A stretch of DNA of 64,000 bases, taken from the NCBI RefSeq assembly GCF_900166585.1, contig NZ_FVZC01000007.1:682001-746000 (forward strand), written 5' to 3'. The notes beneath the pieces were generated by a model. The model did no database searches and was not told where the DNA came from. It saw only the letters and a program-made list of their open reading frames with translations. The translations under genes and the position numbers were made by a program. Shown here piece after piece: positions 16,478 through 23,651 of this stretch (its first letter is position 1; each line of letters begins with the position of its first letter). The stretch is from Mesobacillus jeotgali (lineage in GTDB: Bacteria; Bacillota; Bacilli; Bacillales; Cytobacillaceae).

Positions 16478-17869
16478 ATGAAAAAAACAAAAGGAAATGA
16501 ACTGCAGCGGGGGTTGGAGCAAAGGCATATTACGTTGATGTCTTTAGGCGCAGCAATTGGGGTTGGACTATTTCTCGGTTCAGCGACTGCCATCAAGTTA
16601 GCGGGTCCAGGAATCTTGCTGGGTTATGCTTTCAGTGGAATGATCATGTTCTTCATTATGAGGGCGCTAGGGGAAATGGCAATCCAAAAGCCTGTTTCCG
16701 GATCATTCAGCAAATATGCCAGGGACTATCTTGGTCCTTTGGCAGGGTATATTACTGGCTGGAACTATTGGTTTCTATGGATTGTTACTGGCATGGCGGA
16801 GATCACTGCAGTCGGTATATACATGGAATACTGGTTTCCGGAAATACCTCGATGGATATGGGCGCTTGCTGCTCTATTGATCATGGCGTCAGTCAACTTC
16901 CTGGCTGTGAAAGCTTATGGGGAACTTGAATTTTGGTTTGCCCTGATTAAGATTGTCACTATTTTAGCGATGATTGTTTCAGGGGCAGGAATGATATTCT
17001 GGGGAATCGGCAATGGCGGAATTGCTACAGGCATCCAAAACTTATGGGAGAATGGCGGCTTTTTCCCTAATGGGATTAAAGGTGTTCTCTTATCATTGCA
17101 AATGGTCATGTTTGCCTACCTGGGAATCGAGATGATCGGGATAACGGCAGGTGAAGTCAAAAATCCTGAGAAATCACTTTCGAGAGCCATCGATTCAGTA
17201 TTCTGGCGCATCCTGATATTCTATGTCGGCGCATTATTCGTGATTATGTCTATCTACCCATGGAATGAAATCGGGGAAAAGGGAAGTCCTTTTGTACTCA
17301 CTTTTGAACAATTAGGAATTCCTGCTGCAGCTGGTATCATAAATTTCGTCGTATTGACTGCTGCCCTATCATCCTGCAATAGCGGGATTTTCAGCACAGG
17401 ACGGATGCTGTTTAATCTTGCCAATCACGGGGAAGCACCACAGAAATTCAGCAAGTTGACGAAGAATGGAGTCCCTGGTTTTGCCATTCTGGCTTCTGCT
17501 GGAGCATTGCTGATTGGAGTCGTCTTGAATTATGTTGTCCCAGCGAAAGTCTTTGCCTGGGTGACAAGTATTGCGACGTTTGGAGCTATCTGGACCTGGG
17601 CGATCATTCTGCTTTCACAAATTCGTTACCGCAAGAGTCTGCGTCAGAATGAAGTGGACAAGCTGAAATATAAGCTGCCATTGTTCCCGTTCACTTCCTA
17701 TCTATCATTGGCGTTCCTGGCTTTTGTAATCGTACTGATGGCCTTTAGTCCTGACACAAGAGTTGCCCTTTTCATCGGGCCGCTTTGGCTCGCTCTTCTT
17801 ACAGGAGTATACTATGCTAAAGGATTTCATAAAAAGGATCATGCAATTAACAATACAAATATAGGGTAA
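16478..17869 (+). CDS. Amino acid permease (APC superfamily, AAT family)
   Basis: 463-residue, about 12-helix proton-coupled amino acid importer. The AAT signature begins at the N-terminus, LQRGLEQRHITLMSLGAAIGVGLFLGS, with GPGILLGYAFSGMIMFFIMRALGEMA following. The family includes proline, GABA, histidine and aromatic permeases in Bacillus. The closest-looking relatives are ProY/GabP-type, but the substrate is not decidable. GGGGAGA precedes the ATG, and a terminator follows. It appears to be a single-gene transcript. Confidence 0.92.
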   Translation: MKKTKGNELQRGLEQRHITLMSLGAAIGVGLFLGSATAIKLAGPGILLGYAFSGMIMFFIMRALGEMAIQKPVSGSFSKYARDYLGPLAGYITGWNYWFLWIVTGMAEITAVGIYMEYWFPEIPRWIWALAALLIMASVNFLAVKAYGELEFWFALIKIVTILAMIVSGAGMIFWGIGNGGIATGIQNLWENGGFFPNGIKGVLLSLQMVMFAYLGIEMIGITAGEVKNPEKSLSRAIDSVFWRILIFYVGALFVIMSIYPWNEIGEKGSPFVLTFEQLGIPAAAGIINFVVLTAALSSCNSGIFSTGRMLFNLANHGEAPQKFSKLTKNGVPGFAILASAGALLIGVVLNYVVPAKVFAWVTSIATFGAIWTWAIILLSQIRYRKSLRQNEVDKLKYKLPLFPFTSYLSLAFLAFVIVLMAFSPDTRVALFIGPLWLALLTGVYYAKGFHKKDHAINNTNIG

Positions 17870-17870
17870 A

Positions 17871-17914
17871 AAATGCGTCTGTTCTTCCTTTTTGAAGAGC
17901 AGGCGCATTTTTTT
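17871..17914. terminator. Bidirectional terminator, permease / hemolysin III
   Basis: A 17-bp stem (17871-17887 with 17894-17910, one mismatch) between convergent genes, with T-runs on both strands. Confidence 0.92.
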
Positions 17915-17941
17915 AATGATAGTTTCTGCCCCCTAGGGCTC

Positions 17942-18589
17942 TTATAATACGTAAAAATAGACACTGAAAAAATGGGCAAGGCTTCCGAGCATGATGAAAA
18001 TGTGGAAGATTTCATGGAAACCCAGATGCTTTGAACGCAGGAAATCCGGTTTTAAGGCATAAATGACGCCGCCAATGGTATATAAGATTCCACCGGCAAC
18101 CAGCCAGAATATTCCCGCTGGATTAAGCACGGAGGAGAGGGGAGAGACAACGAAAATCACCATCCAGCCCATTACGATATAAATCGAAGTCGAAAGCCAT
18201 CTTGGGCTCCTGAACCAAATCATTTTAAAAAGAATGCCGCACAAAGCTACAAATGTGATGATGCCAAAAAGCGTCCAGCCCGTTAATCCTTTTAAACTGA
18301 TCAGGCAGAACGGTGCATAGGTTCCGGCAATCAAGAGGAAAATCATCGAATGGTCGATTTTTCGAAGAAAAGCAATGACGCCATCCTTGCTTATGACCAT
18401 GTGATAGGTCGCTGAAGCAGTATAAAGGAGAATCATGCTTAGGCCAAAAATTATCACAGAAGTAATCGCCAGGGCTGAGCCATCTGTCATTGAAGCTTTG
18501 ATGACTAACGCAAGAAGCCCAGCAAAAGATAACAAAGCACCGGCCAGGTGGGTAAGGCCATTAATAGGTTCGCGGATATAGCTGTTCAT
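17942..18589 (-). CDS. Hemolysin III / TrhA-family membrane protein
   Basis: 215-residue PAQR-like protein with seven predicted helices. The conserved REPINGLTHLAGALLS starts the protein. HSMIFLLIAGTYAP lies mid-way, and GFHEIFHIFIMLGSLAHF near the C-terminus supplies the metal-binding His set. The start at 18589 is fixed by GGAGG 8 nt upstream. A longer frame to 18664 would begin inside the predicted promoter. The family is linked to membrane energetics and lipid homeostasis; a hemolytic role is only by name. A 6-bp inverted repeat in the 5' UTR may be an operator. Confidence 0.93.
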   Translation of the reverse strand: MNSYIREPINGLTHLAGALLSFAGLLALVIKASMTDGSALAITSVIIFGLSMILLYTASATYHMVISKDGVIAFLRKIDHSMIFLLIAGTYAPFCLISLKGLTGWTLFGIITFVALCGILFKMIWFRSPRWLSTSIYIVMGWMVIFVVSPLSSVLNPAGIFWLVAGGILYTIGGVIYALKPDFLRSKHLGFHEIFHIFIMLGSLAHFFSVYFYVL

Positions 18590-18613
18590 TTTAAAACCTC
18601 CATATATCGTTAT

Positions 18614-18664
18614 GTAGTTTTTATAACTACTTATAATGATATTATGATTACACCAAGTAGTCAA
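18614..18664 (-). promoter_or_regulatory. Hemolysin III promoter with candidate operator
   Basis: Minus strand -35 TTGACT (18659-18664), 17-bp spacer, -10 TATCAT (18636-18641). Just downstream at the expected start site is a perfect inverted repeat GTAGTT-TTTAT-AACTAC (18614-18630), reminiscent of BlaI/CopY-type operators. The regulator is unknown. Confidence 0.6.
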
Positions 18665-18666
18665 TG

Positions 18667-18695
18667 TTTACGATATTCTTTTTTTGCATTATAAT
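18667..18695 (+). promoter_or_regulatory. Promoter of DUF1836 gene
   Basis: -35 TTTACG (18667-18672), exact 17-bp spacer, consensus -10 TATAAT (18690-18695). It overlaps the first in-frame ATG of the next frame, which is therefore not the start codon. Confidence 0.7.
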
Positions 18696-18722
18696 AAAAA
18701 CAAAAAACATGAGGGATTCATA

Positions 18723-19307
18723 TTGACTAATTTAGCTAACCTGCTTGATCAGCTTAATCTTGAAAGCAATATCGCGCTTGAGGACATCCCTGAACTCGAC
18801 TTGTATATGGATCAGGTAATCCAGCTGTTCGAAAGGAATTTCGGAAGTTCAACAAGGAATGAAGGAGAAAAGGTCCTGACGAAAACAATGATCAACAATT
18901 ACGCGAAAGGGAAGCTGTTCCTTCCGATAAAAAATAAAAAGTATTCAAAGGAACATTTAATTCTGATCAGCTTAATTTACCAGCTGAAAGGCGGCTTATC
19001 CATCCAGGATATCAAGCAGACACTTGAAGGCATCAACCAGAGGACCGAGTCAGGGCAGTTTGAATTGAACCAGTTTTATCAGAGTTATTTAAGGCTGCAT
19101 GAAAAAAATATCGAGATCTTTAAGGATGACGTTCTTCAAATGGAGCAGGACGTTAAACAAGAAGTAAGCACTCTTGAGGCAGATGAATCAGAGGAGCTCG
19201 AGATAGTATTATTGATAGCATCGTTAATAAATATCAGCAATTTTTACAGAAAGACGGCCGAGAAGCTTGTAGACCAGCTTGCGGCGAAAAACGCTAAAAA
19301 GGACTGA
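18723..19307 (+). CDS. DUF1836 domain protein
   Basis: The TTG at 18723 is the start: GAGGGA lies 6 nt upstream, and the longer ATG frame from 18684 begins inside the -10 box. The 194-residue product has the DUF1836 pattern: an N-terminal DNA-binding-like helical region with LTKTMINNYAKGKLFLPIKNKKYSKEHLILISLIYQLKGGLSIQDIKQTL (about residues 50-100), followed by a long helical tail. It looks like a MerR-type winged-helix relative and may be a regulator. It is followed 5 bp later by a small HTH gene, so both are co-transcribed. Confidence 0.8.
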   Translation: MTNLANLLDQLNLESNIALEDIPELDLYMDQVIQLFERNFGSSTRNEGEKVLTKTMINNYAKGKLFLPIKNKKYSKEHLILISLIYQLKGGLSIQDIKQTLEGINQRTESGQFELNQFYQSYLRLHEKNIEIFKDDVLQMEQDVKQEVSTLEADESEELEIVLLIASLINISNFYRKTAEKLVDQLAAKNAKKD

Positions 19308-19312
19308 ACCAA

Positions 19313-19543
19313 GTGTATTTAACAGTAAAAGAAACAGCAGAATATTTGTCGATGCCAGAGGCACAGGTCGAGAACCTGATCTTACAGCGGAAAATCAGGG
19401 CAATTCATGATGGAGAGCAGTACCTGATTTATAGAGACCAATTTAACACCCATCTTAAGCAGGTAGAGAAATACAAAAAACTGGTCGAGGAAATGATGAG
19501 TGAGCCAGTTCCTGAAGATATTGACATAAAAGATGAGGATTAA
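19313..19543 (+). CDS. Excisionase-type helix-turn-helix protein
   Basis: GTG start with AAAGGA about 9 nt upstream. The 76-residue protein opens with YLTVKETAEYLSMPEAQVENLILQRKIRAIHDGEQYLIYRDQF, the HTH_17 (excisionase/MerR-like) fold, followed by a charged tail. No integrase or phage genes occur nearby, so it is more likely a small chromosomal DNA-binding protein than a true excisionase. It is co-transcribed with the DUF1836 gene. Confidence 0.8.
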   Translation: MYLTVKETAEYLSMPEAQVENLILQRKIRAIHDGEQYLIYRDQFNTHLKQVEKYKKLVEEMMSEPVPEDIDIKDED

Positions 19544-19545
19544 AA

Positions 19546-19576
19546 AAACGCGAGAGGACAAGTCCTTTCGCGTTTT
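19546..19576. terminator. Bidirectional terminator
   Basis: Stem ACGCGAgAGGAC / GTCCTtTCGCGT with flanking A and T runs between the HTH gene and the convergent histidine kinase gene. Confidence 0.9.
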
Positions 19577-21237
19577 TATTTGGCTGCTTTTTCGACATTC
19601 TTCATTTTGTCTTCATGCTTGATTGGCAATTGGACGGTAACCTCTGTTCCCTTTTCTGGCTCACTGTCAAACTTTATGGTGCCATTATGGGATTGGACGA
19701 TTTTAAAGCTCACGGTCATCCCCAGTCCGGTTCCTTTTTCTTTGGAAGAGTAGAAAGGTTCACCAATTCTTTCAAGCAATTCTTTCGAGATTCCTACACC
19801 CTCGTCCTTGATATTGATCGAGACCTTATTATCAAAGCTGTCGAGCGTGATGACAACGACATCTCCTGCAGAAGAAGCTTCGATGGCATTCTTAACAATG
19901 TTGATGAACAGCTGCTTAAGCTGGTTTGGTTCACATTCAATCATGGCTCGGTGACCTTTGACCTGGAACTCGATTTGAATATTATGGAGACTCGCCTCAG
20001 TTTTCAACAGGGAAATCACATCATGTAAAATCATCTGCAGGTCAGCTTCTGTGTATTTGATTTGCTGGGGCTTGGCCAACAGCAGCAATTCACTGACTAT
20101 ATGATTAATCCTGTTGAGTTCATCGATCATGATTTGGTAGTAAAGCTGGTGCTTTTCATCCTCCACCTGAAGCAGCTGTACCAGGCCTTTTAAGGATGTA
20201 AGCGGATTGCGGATTTCATGCGCAACACTTGCGGATAACTCACCGACGACGGACAGTTTGTCTGTCCTGCGAAGACGCTCTTCTGTCTCGCGCAGCTCTG
20301 TCACATCCCTTGAATTACAGATAATGCCGGCAATTTTATCATTCACGATAATCGGAAGTGAGGTGCTCTGGAAAATAAGCTGTTTTCCGTTCTTATGAGT
20401 CATCTCCAGCTCGAACATCTGCGGACAGCGATTTTCCACAACGCTCGATACCTTGGCCCATACTCTGTCCCTATGGGTCTCTGGAAGCAAGTCAGTAATG
20501 TTTTTTCCAATATATTCACTACGGCTGAATCCAGTTATTACTTCGAACTGCGGATTCAGATTAGTGATTGTTCCGTTCAAGTCAAGCATCGAAACAATAT
20601 CAGGGCTATATTCAAACAGGGAACGATATTGCTGGCGGCTTTCTTCAAGAAGCGTCTCAACATTTTTCCGTTCCGTACTGTCCCGGCCGATGATGACTAA
20701 CCCTTGACGGCTGCCATCATCATTGAATAGAGGGACTTTTATTGTATCAAATGTTTTGACCGTCCCATCCGGCTGCGGCAGGAATTCCTCAACACGGATG
20801 ATTCCGCCGGCTTTCCAGGCCTCTTCATCGGAAATCTCGCAATACCTCAGGGCATCGCCGAAATATTTGCTGTACTCTGCAAGCTCTGAGTCCTTTTTTC
20901 CTCTATAGTCAATATTCTCAATATCGAATAGTTTTAAGCCAAAATCATTGGCCTGGATCCAGCGGCCTTCTCCATCTTTGAAGTTGACAAAATCAACCAT
21001 CGAATTGATCAGTGTGGAGAGTCTCTTCTCTTCTTCTTTAGCAGCACTCAATTCTTCCATCTTCGAAATGAAATAATAGAAAAACCATCCTGCGAGTAAA
21101 ACATAGAGAATTTCCTTCGAATGTTCAATCACTGTAACAAAGTCGGAAGGTGCGTATAAATTGAGCAGATAGTTTGTCCCGAAAATCCAGACAATGCTCA
21201 TAATGAAAAAGATAAGGACATATTGCTTTTTTTTCAT
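19576..21237 (-). CDS. PAS-domain sensor histidine kinase (orphan)
   Basis: 553-residue membrane kinase. Two N-terminal helices (about 6-28 and 41-58) bracket a very short external loop. Two PAS domains follow (about 75-190 and 205-315, each ending in RDSTER or RDVTEL). The HisKA phospho-acceptor is H340 in SVAHEIRNPLTSLKGL, and the HATPase_c domain has an N box (NIVKNAIEAS), G1 (DEGVGIS) and G2 (KGTGLGM). No response regulator is adjacent. The build resembles Bacillus sporulation-type orphan kinases that feed Spo0F (KinB/KinE class), which is inference. AGGAG is not strong; the ATG start follows TTTAGGAGTCAAG. Confidence 0.9.
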   Translation of the reverse strand: MKKKQYVLIFFIMSIVWIFGTNYLLNLYAPSDFVTVIEHSKEILYVLLAGWFFYYFISKMEELSAAKEEEKRLSTLINSMVDFVNFKDGEGRWIQANDFGLKLFDIENIDYRGKKDSELAEYSKYFGDALRYCEISDEEAWKAGGIIRVEEFLPQPDGTVKTFDTIKVPLFNDDGSRQGLVIIGRDSTERKNVETLLEESRQQYRSLFEYSPDIVSMLDLNGTITNLNPQFEVITGFSRSEYIGKNITDLLPETHRDRVWAKVSSVVENRCPQMFELEMTHKNGKQLIFQSTSLPIIVNDKIAGIICNSRDVTELRETEERLRRTDKLSVVGELSASVAHEIRNPLTSLKGLVQLLQVEDEKHQLYYQIMIDELNRINHIVSELLLLAKPQQIKYTEADLQMILHDVISLLKTEASLHNIQIEFQVKGHRAMIECEPNQLKQLFINIVKNAIEASSAGDVVVITLDSFDNKVSINIKDEGVGISKELLERIGEPFYSSKEKGTGLGMTVSFKIVQSHNGTIKFDSEPEKGTEVTVQLPIKHEDKMKNVEKAAK

Positions 21238-21366
21238 ATCTTGACTCCTAAAGTAAGCGAATAGGCCTACATGATTTCAAATAGGGTTACTAATCTATAG
21301 TAGCACAATTTTGTCAATTAAAATGAAGAATATTTCCATATTAGCATTTCTATTAAATGGAAAAAC

Positions 21367-21401
21367 ATGCATAGGATCGAAATAGCTTCGCTCCTATGCA
21401 T
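21367..21401 (-). terminator. Terminator after coiled-coil gene
   Basis: Ten-base perfect stem ATGCATAGGA / TCCTATGCAT, followed on the minus strand by GTTTTT. Confidence 0.85.
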
Positions 21402-21408
21402 TTCATGA

Positions 21409-21771
21409 TTAAAATTCGCCATCAGTAGCCTGGAAAGGTATATTCAGCCGGTTCTCCACGGTCCGCAGCCTCTGATTCAAACGGTTTAAACGACGGGTAT
21501 GCCGCTCGTCATTTTGGCTCAAACGGGTGACCTCATTGTTAAGACGGCCAATTTCTTTATTGAGTCTGGCAATCTCTCTGTTTTGGCGGCCCATCTCTTT
21601 GTTCTGCCGGTCAAGCTCTGTCTTTTGAACCTGTAATTGCCGTTCAAGCTGGTTCACTCTACGTTCCAGAGCTGGCTGCCGGTCGAAGTTCTGCTGTTGT
21701 GAATAGTAATCAAAATCATAGTGTGTATAGGGATCATAATACTGTGGATTGTAGATTTGATAAGGATTCAT
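21409..21771 (-). CDS. Tyr/Gln-rich coiled-coil protein
   Basis: 120 residues starting at 21771, chosen because AAGGAGTG is 8 nt upstream; longer frames upstream lack a site. The first about 32 residues are rich in Tyr, Asn, Gln and Asp ([21 protein letters not shown]). The rest is a single charged coiled coil with a repeating xLNx[16 protein letters not shown] pattern, ending in RLNIPF. The composition resembles spore-coat or cell-surface filament proteins, but no named family is recognised. No signal peptide, Cys or Trp is evident. Confidence 0.75.
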   Translation of the reverse strand: MNPYQIYNPQYYDPYTHYDFDYYSQQQNFDRQPALERRVNQLERQLQVQKTELDRQNKEMGRQNREIARLNKEIGRLNNEVTRLSQNDERHTRRLNRLNQRLRTVENRLNIPFQATDGEF

Positions 21772-21912
21772 ACGGGTACACTCCTTTTGAAAAACGTCCC
21801 TGAGAATAAAATCATTATAGAGTATGTGGGTGAACGCGGAGGGTGCAAGGCTTTTACATAAAGAAGGAAAAAACATGAGGTACAGCGAAAGGATATTCAG
21901 GTGGTGAGATTA

Positions 21913-22407
21913 ATGGGAATGTCAAGTTACTATCAGGCACTTAGAAGTAAAATAGGAGGTGACCTGATATTCATGCCCAGCGTAGCCGGAATCATCAGGA
22001 ATACAGCGGGCGAAGTTTTGTTCCAGAATAAGGGCAATGGAGAGAAATGGAGCCTGCCTGCAGGAGCGATCGAAATAGGCGAAGCACCTGCTGAAGCGGT
22101 TATCCGTGAGGTGTGGGAAGAAACCGGACTGAAGGTAGTCCCGGAAAAATTGCTCGGTATATTTGGCGGCAAGGACTATCGCTATGAATATCCAAATGGC
22201 CACAAGGTCGAATATGTGGTGTTCGTGTTTGAATGCAGAATCACAGGAGGTGACCACAGTCCAATCGACAGCGAGACAGCAGAGCTGTGTTACTTCAGTG
22301 CGGAAAATAGGCCGGAATTAGCCTTACCTTATCCTGAAAGCATTTTTGTGGTAACGGATCGTGACAAGACTGAGTTCCAGTGGGATGAGGGATGGGTGAA
22401 AGCTTAA
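21913..22407 (+). CDS. Nudix hydrolase
   Basis: About 164 residues. Nudix box GAIEIGEAPAEAVIREVWEETGL is complete (GX5EX7REUXEEXGU), so it should hydrolyse a nucleoside diphosphate derivative with Mg. The start is uncertain between 21901 (GTG), 21913 and 21919 (ATG); GGTGGTGAG directly upstream best supports 21913 or 21919. The N-terminal SSYYQALRSKIGGDLIFMPSVAG is typical of a Bacillus Nudix group that often lacks an assigned substrate. No operon partner. Confidence 0.9.
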   Translation: MGMSSYYQALRSKIGGDLIFMPSVAGIIRNTAGEVLFQNKGNGEKWSLPAGAIEIGEAPAEAVIREVWEETGLKVVPEKLLGIFGGKDYRYEYPNGHKVEYVVFVFECRITGGDHSPIDSETAELCYFSAENRPELALPYPESIFVVTDRDKTEFQWDEGWVKA

Positions 22408-22428
22408 GCGGAAGAGATGCATAAAAAA

Positions 22429-22451
22429 GAGAACGCGATCACCGCGTTCTC
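22429..22451 (-). terminator. Terminator after Gfo/Idh/MocA gene
   Basis: Nine-base perfect stem GAGAACGCG / CGCGTTCTC with a 5-nt loop; the minus strand continues TTTTTTATG. It overlaps the stop of the minus-strand gene. Confidence 0.88.
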
Positions 22452-23394
22452 ATCCTTTTCTAAGTTGCTCCAATACGACCTGAGCATCATACCCTGCAGC
22501 AAAATCAATGATGATCGAATCCTCGCCTTTTATCGCTTTTACAAGATGATCAACCAATGAATCTGTCAGGGAATCATCAGCGTGCAATGGCAAAATGTCT
22601 TCGCCAAGCTTGCCCCCTTCAAGTTGTGCCCAATTCAGCAGTGATAAAGTTCCTTGGTTCCCAAAAGCGGTAAAGGCAATTTCCTCCTTGCCTGCAATCT
22701 GGCTCATGCCATCAATCAGTACTGGAGTACCATCGGATAATTCCAATAAAGCCAAAATCGCAATCTCGCTTGCCTGCGGATCTTGCGGAAATTGCAATTG
22801 GACATCTTTTACTTTAACAATGCCAAAAATCTTCTGCAGCTGCTGGATGAAGTGGACGCCAACCTCCAGTACATAACCACCCTGTTCCTTGCTCGCAACC
22901 CAGGCATTCTGCTGCCACGGTCGCGGCCATTCAGGAAAGTGCATCTTCAATTGAACTCTCCGCAGCTCGCCAACATAATTATCCTTAATTAACCTTTCAA
23001 AAGTCCTGCTGCCGGCACTGTAATTCAGCGGGAAATTCATCGCATGGACAATACCAGCATCTTGTGCCTTTTTTAATAGACTCTCCGCTTCTTCAACTGA
23101 GTTAGCCAGCGGTTTCTCACATAAAATATGTATTCCTTTCTCGATTACATCAGAAGCGACAGCATGGTGGAACTTCGGCGGCACCGCGACATAAACAAGG
23201 TCCAGTTTAGTGTTATCAAGCATTTCTTTATGGTTCGTAAATGCCGGAATCCCGCCCAATTCCGCAGCAATCTCATTTGTCCTTTCCTCCACAGTATCAC
23301 ATACCGCTGCAATTTCAGTTTCATGGTGACTCTGAAATCCTTTGATCAGCCTCTGGCCAATCGCGCCAAGACCAATCACTCCGACTTTTAACAT
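22450..23394 (-). CDS. Gfo/Idh/MocA-family oxidoreductase
   Basis: 314-residue NAD(P)-dependent dehydrogenase. The N-terminal Rossmann motif GLGAIGQR (8-15) is followed by the family CEKPLA signature and the C-terminal alpha/beta domain with GGYVLEVGVHFIQQL, which supplies a catalytic His. The substrate, usually a sugar, inositol or related polyol, cannot be told. No sugar-catabolism genes are nearby. GGAGG precedes the ATG. Single-gene transcript ending at its own terminator. Confidence 0.92.
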   Translation of the reverse strand: MLKVGVIGLGAIGQRLIKGFQSHHETEIAAVCDTVEERTNEIAAELGGIPAFTNHKEMLDNTKLDLVYVAVPPKFHHAVASDVIEKGIHILCEKPLANSVEEAESLLKKAQDAGIVHAMNFPLNYSAGSRTFERLIKDNYVGELRRVQLKMHFPEWPRPWQQNAWVASKEQGGYVLEVGVHFIQQLQKIFGIVKVKDVQLQFPQDPQASEIAILALLELSDGTPVLIDGMSQIAGKEEIAFTAFGNQGTLSLLNWAQLEGGKLGEDILPLHADDSLTDSLVDHLVKAIKGEDSIIIDFAAGYDAQVVLEQLRKG

Positions 23395-23651
23395 AGCAAG
23401 ACCTCCAAATCTGTTAGTTCTTTTTCTTCATTATACAAACTATTTTAAAAATTCAATAGTTTAGTAAGTCTAAATTTTTCAATGTCGAATTATAGGTCGA
23501 TATCATCACGATTTTGGTTATTGCGTGGTAGAAAAACAGGGAATTTGTATAATTATTTGATAATTAATAATATTGTAAATAAATAGTTTAATTGCTAAAA
23601 TAATAATGCACTACATATTAAAAGATTTTATTAATGGAAAGGGGTAGGAAT

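Noticed and set aside
19313..19543. Prophage or integrative element from the excisionase-like HTH
   Set aside because: No integrase, att repeats, tRNA or phage structural genes in the neighbourhood.
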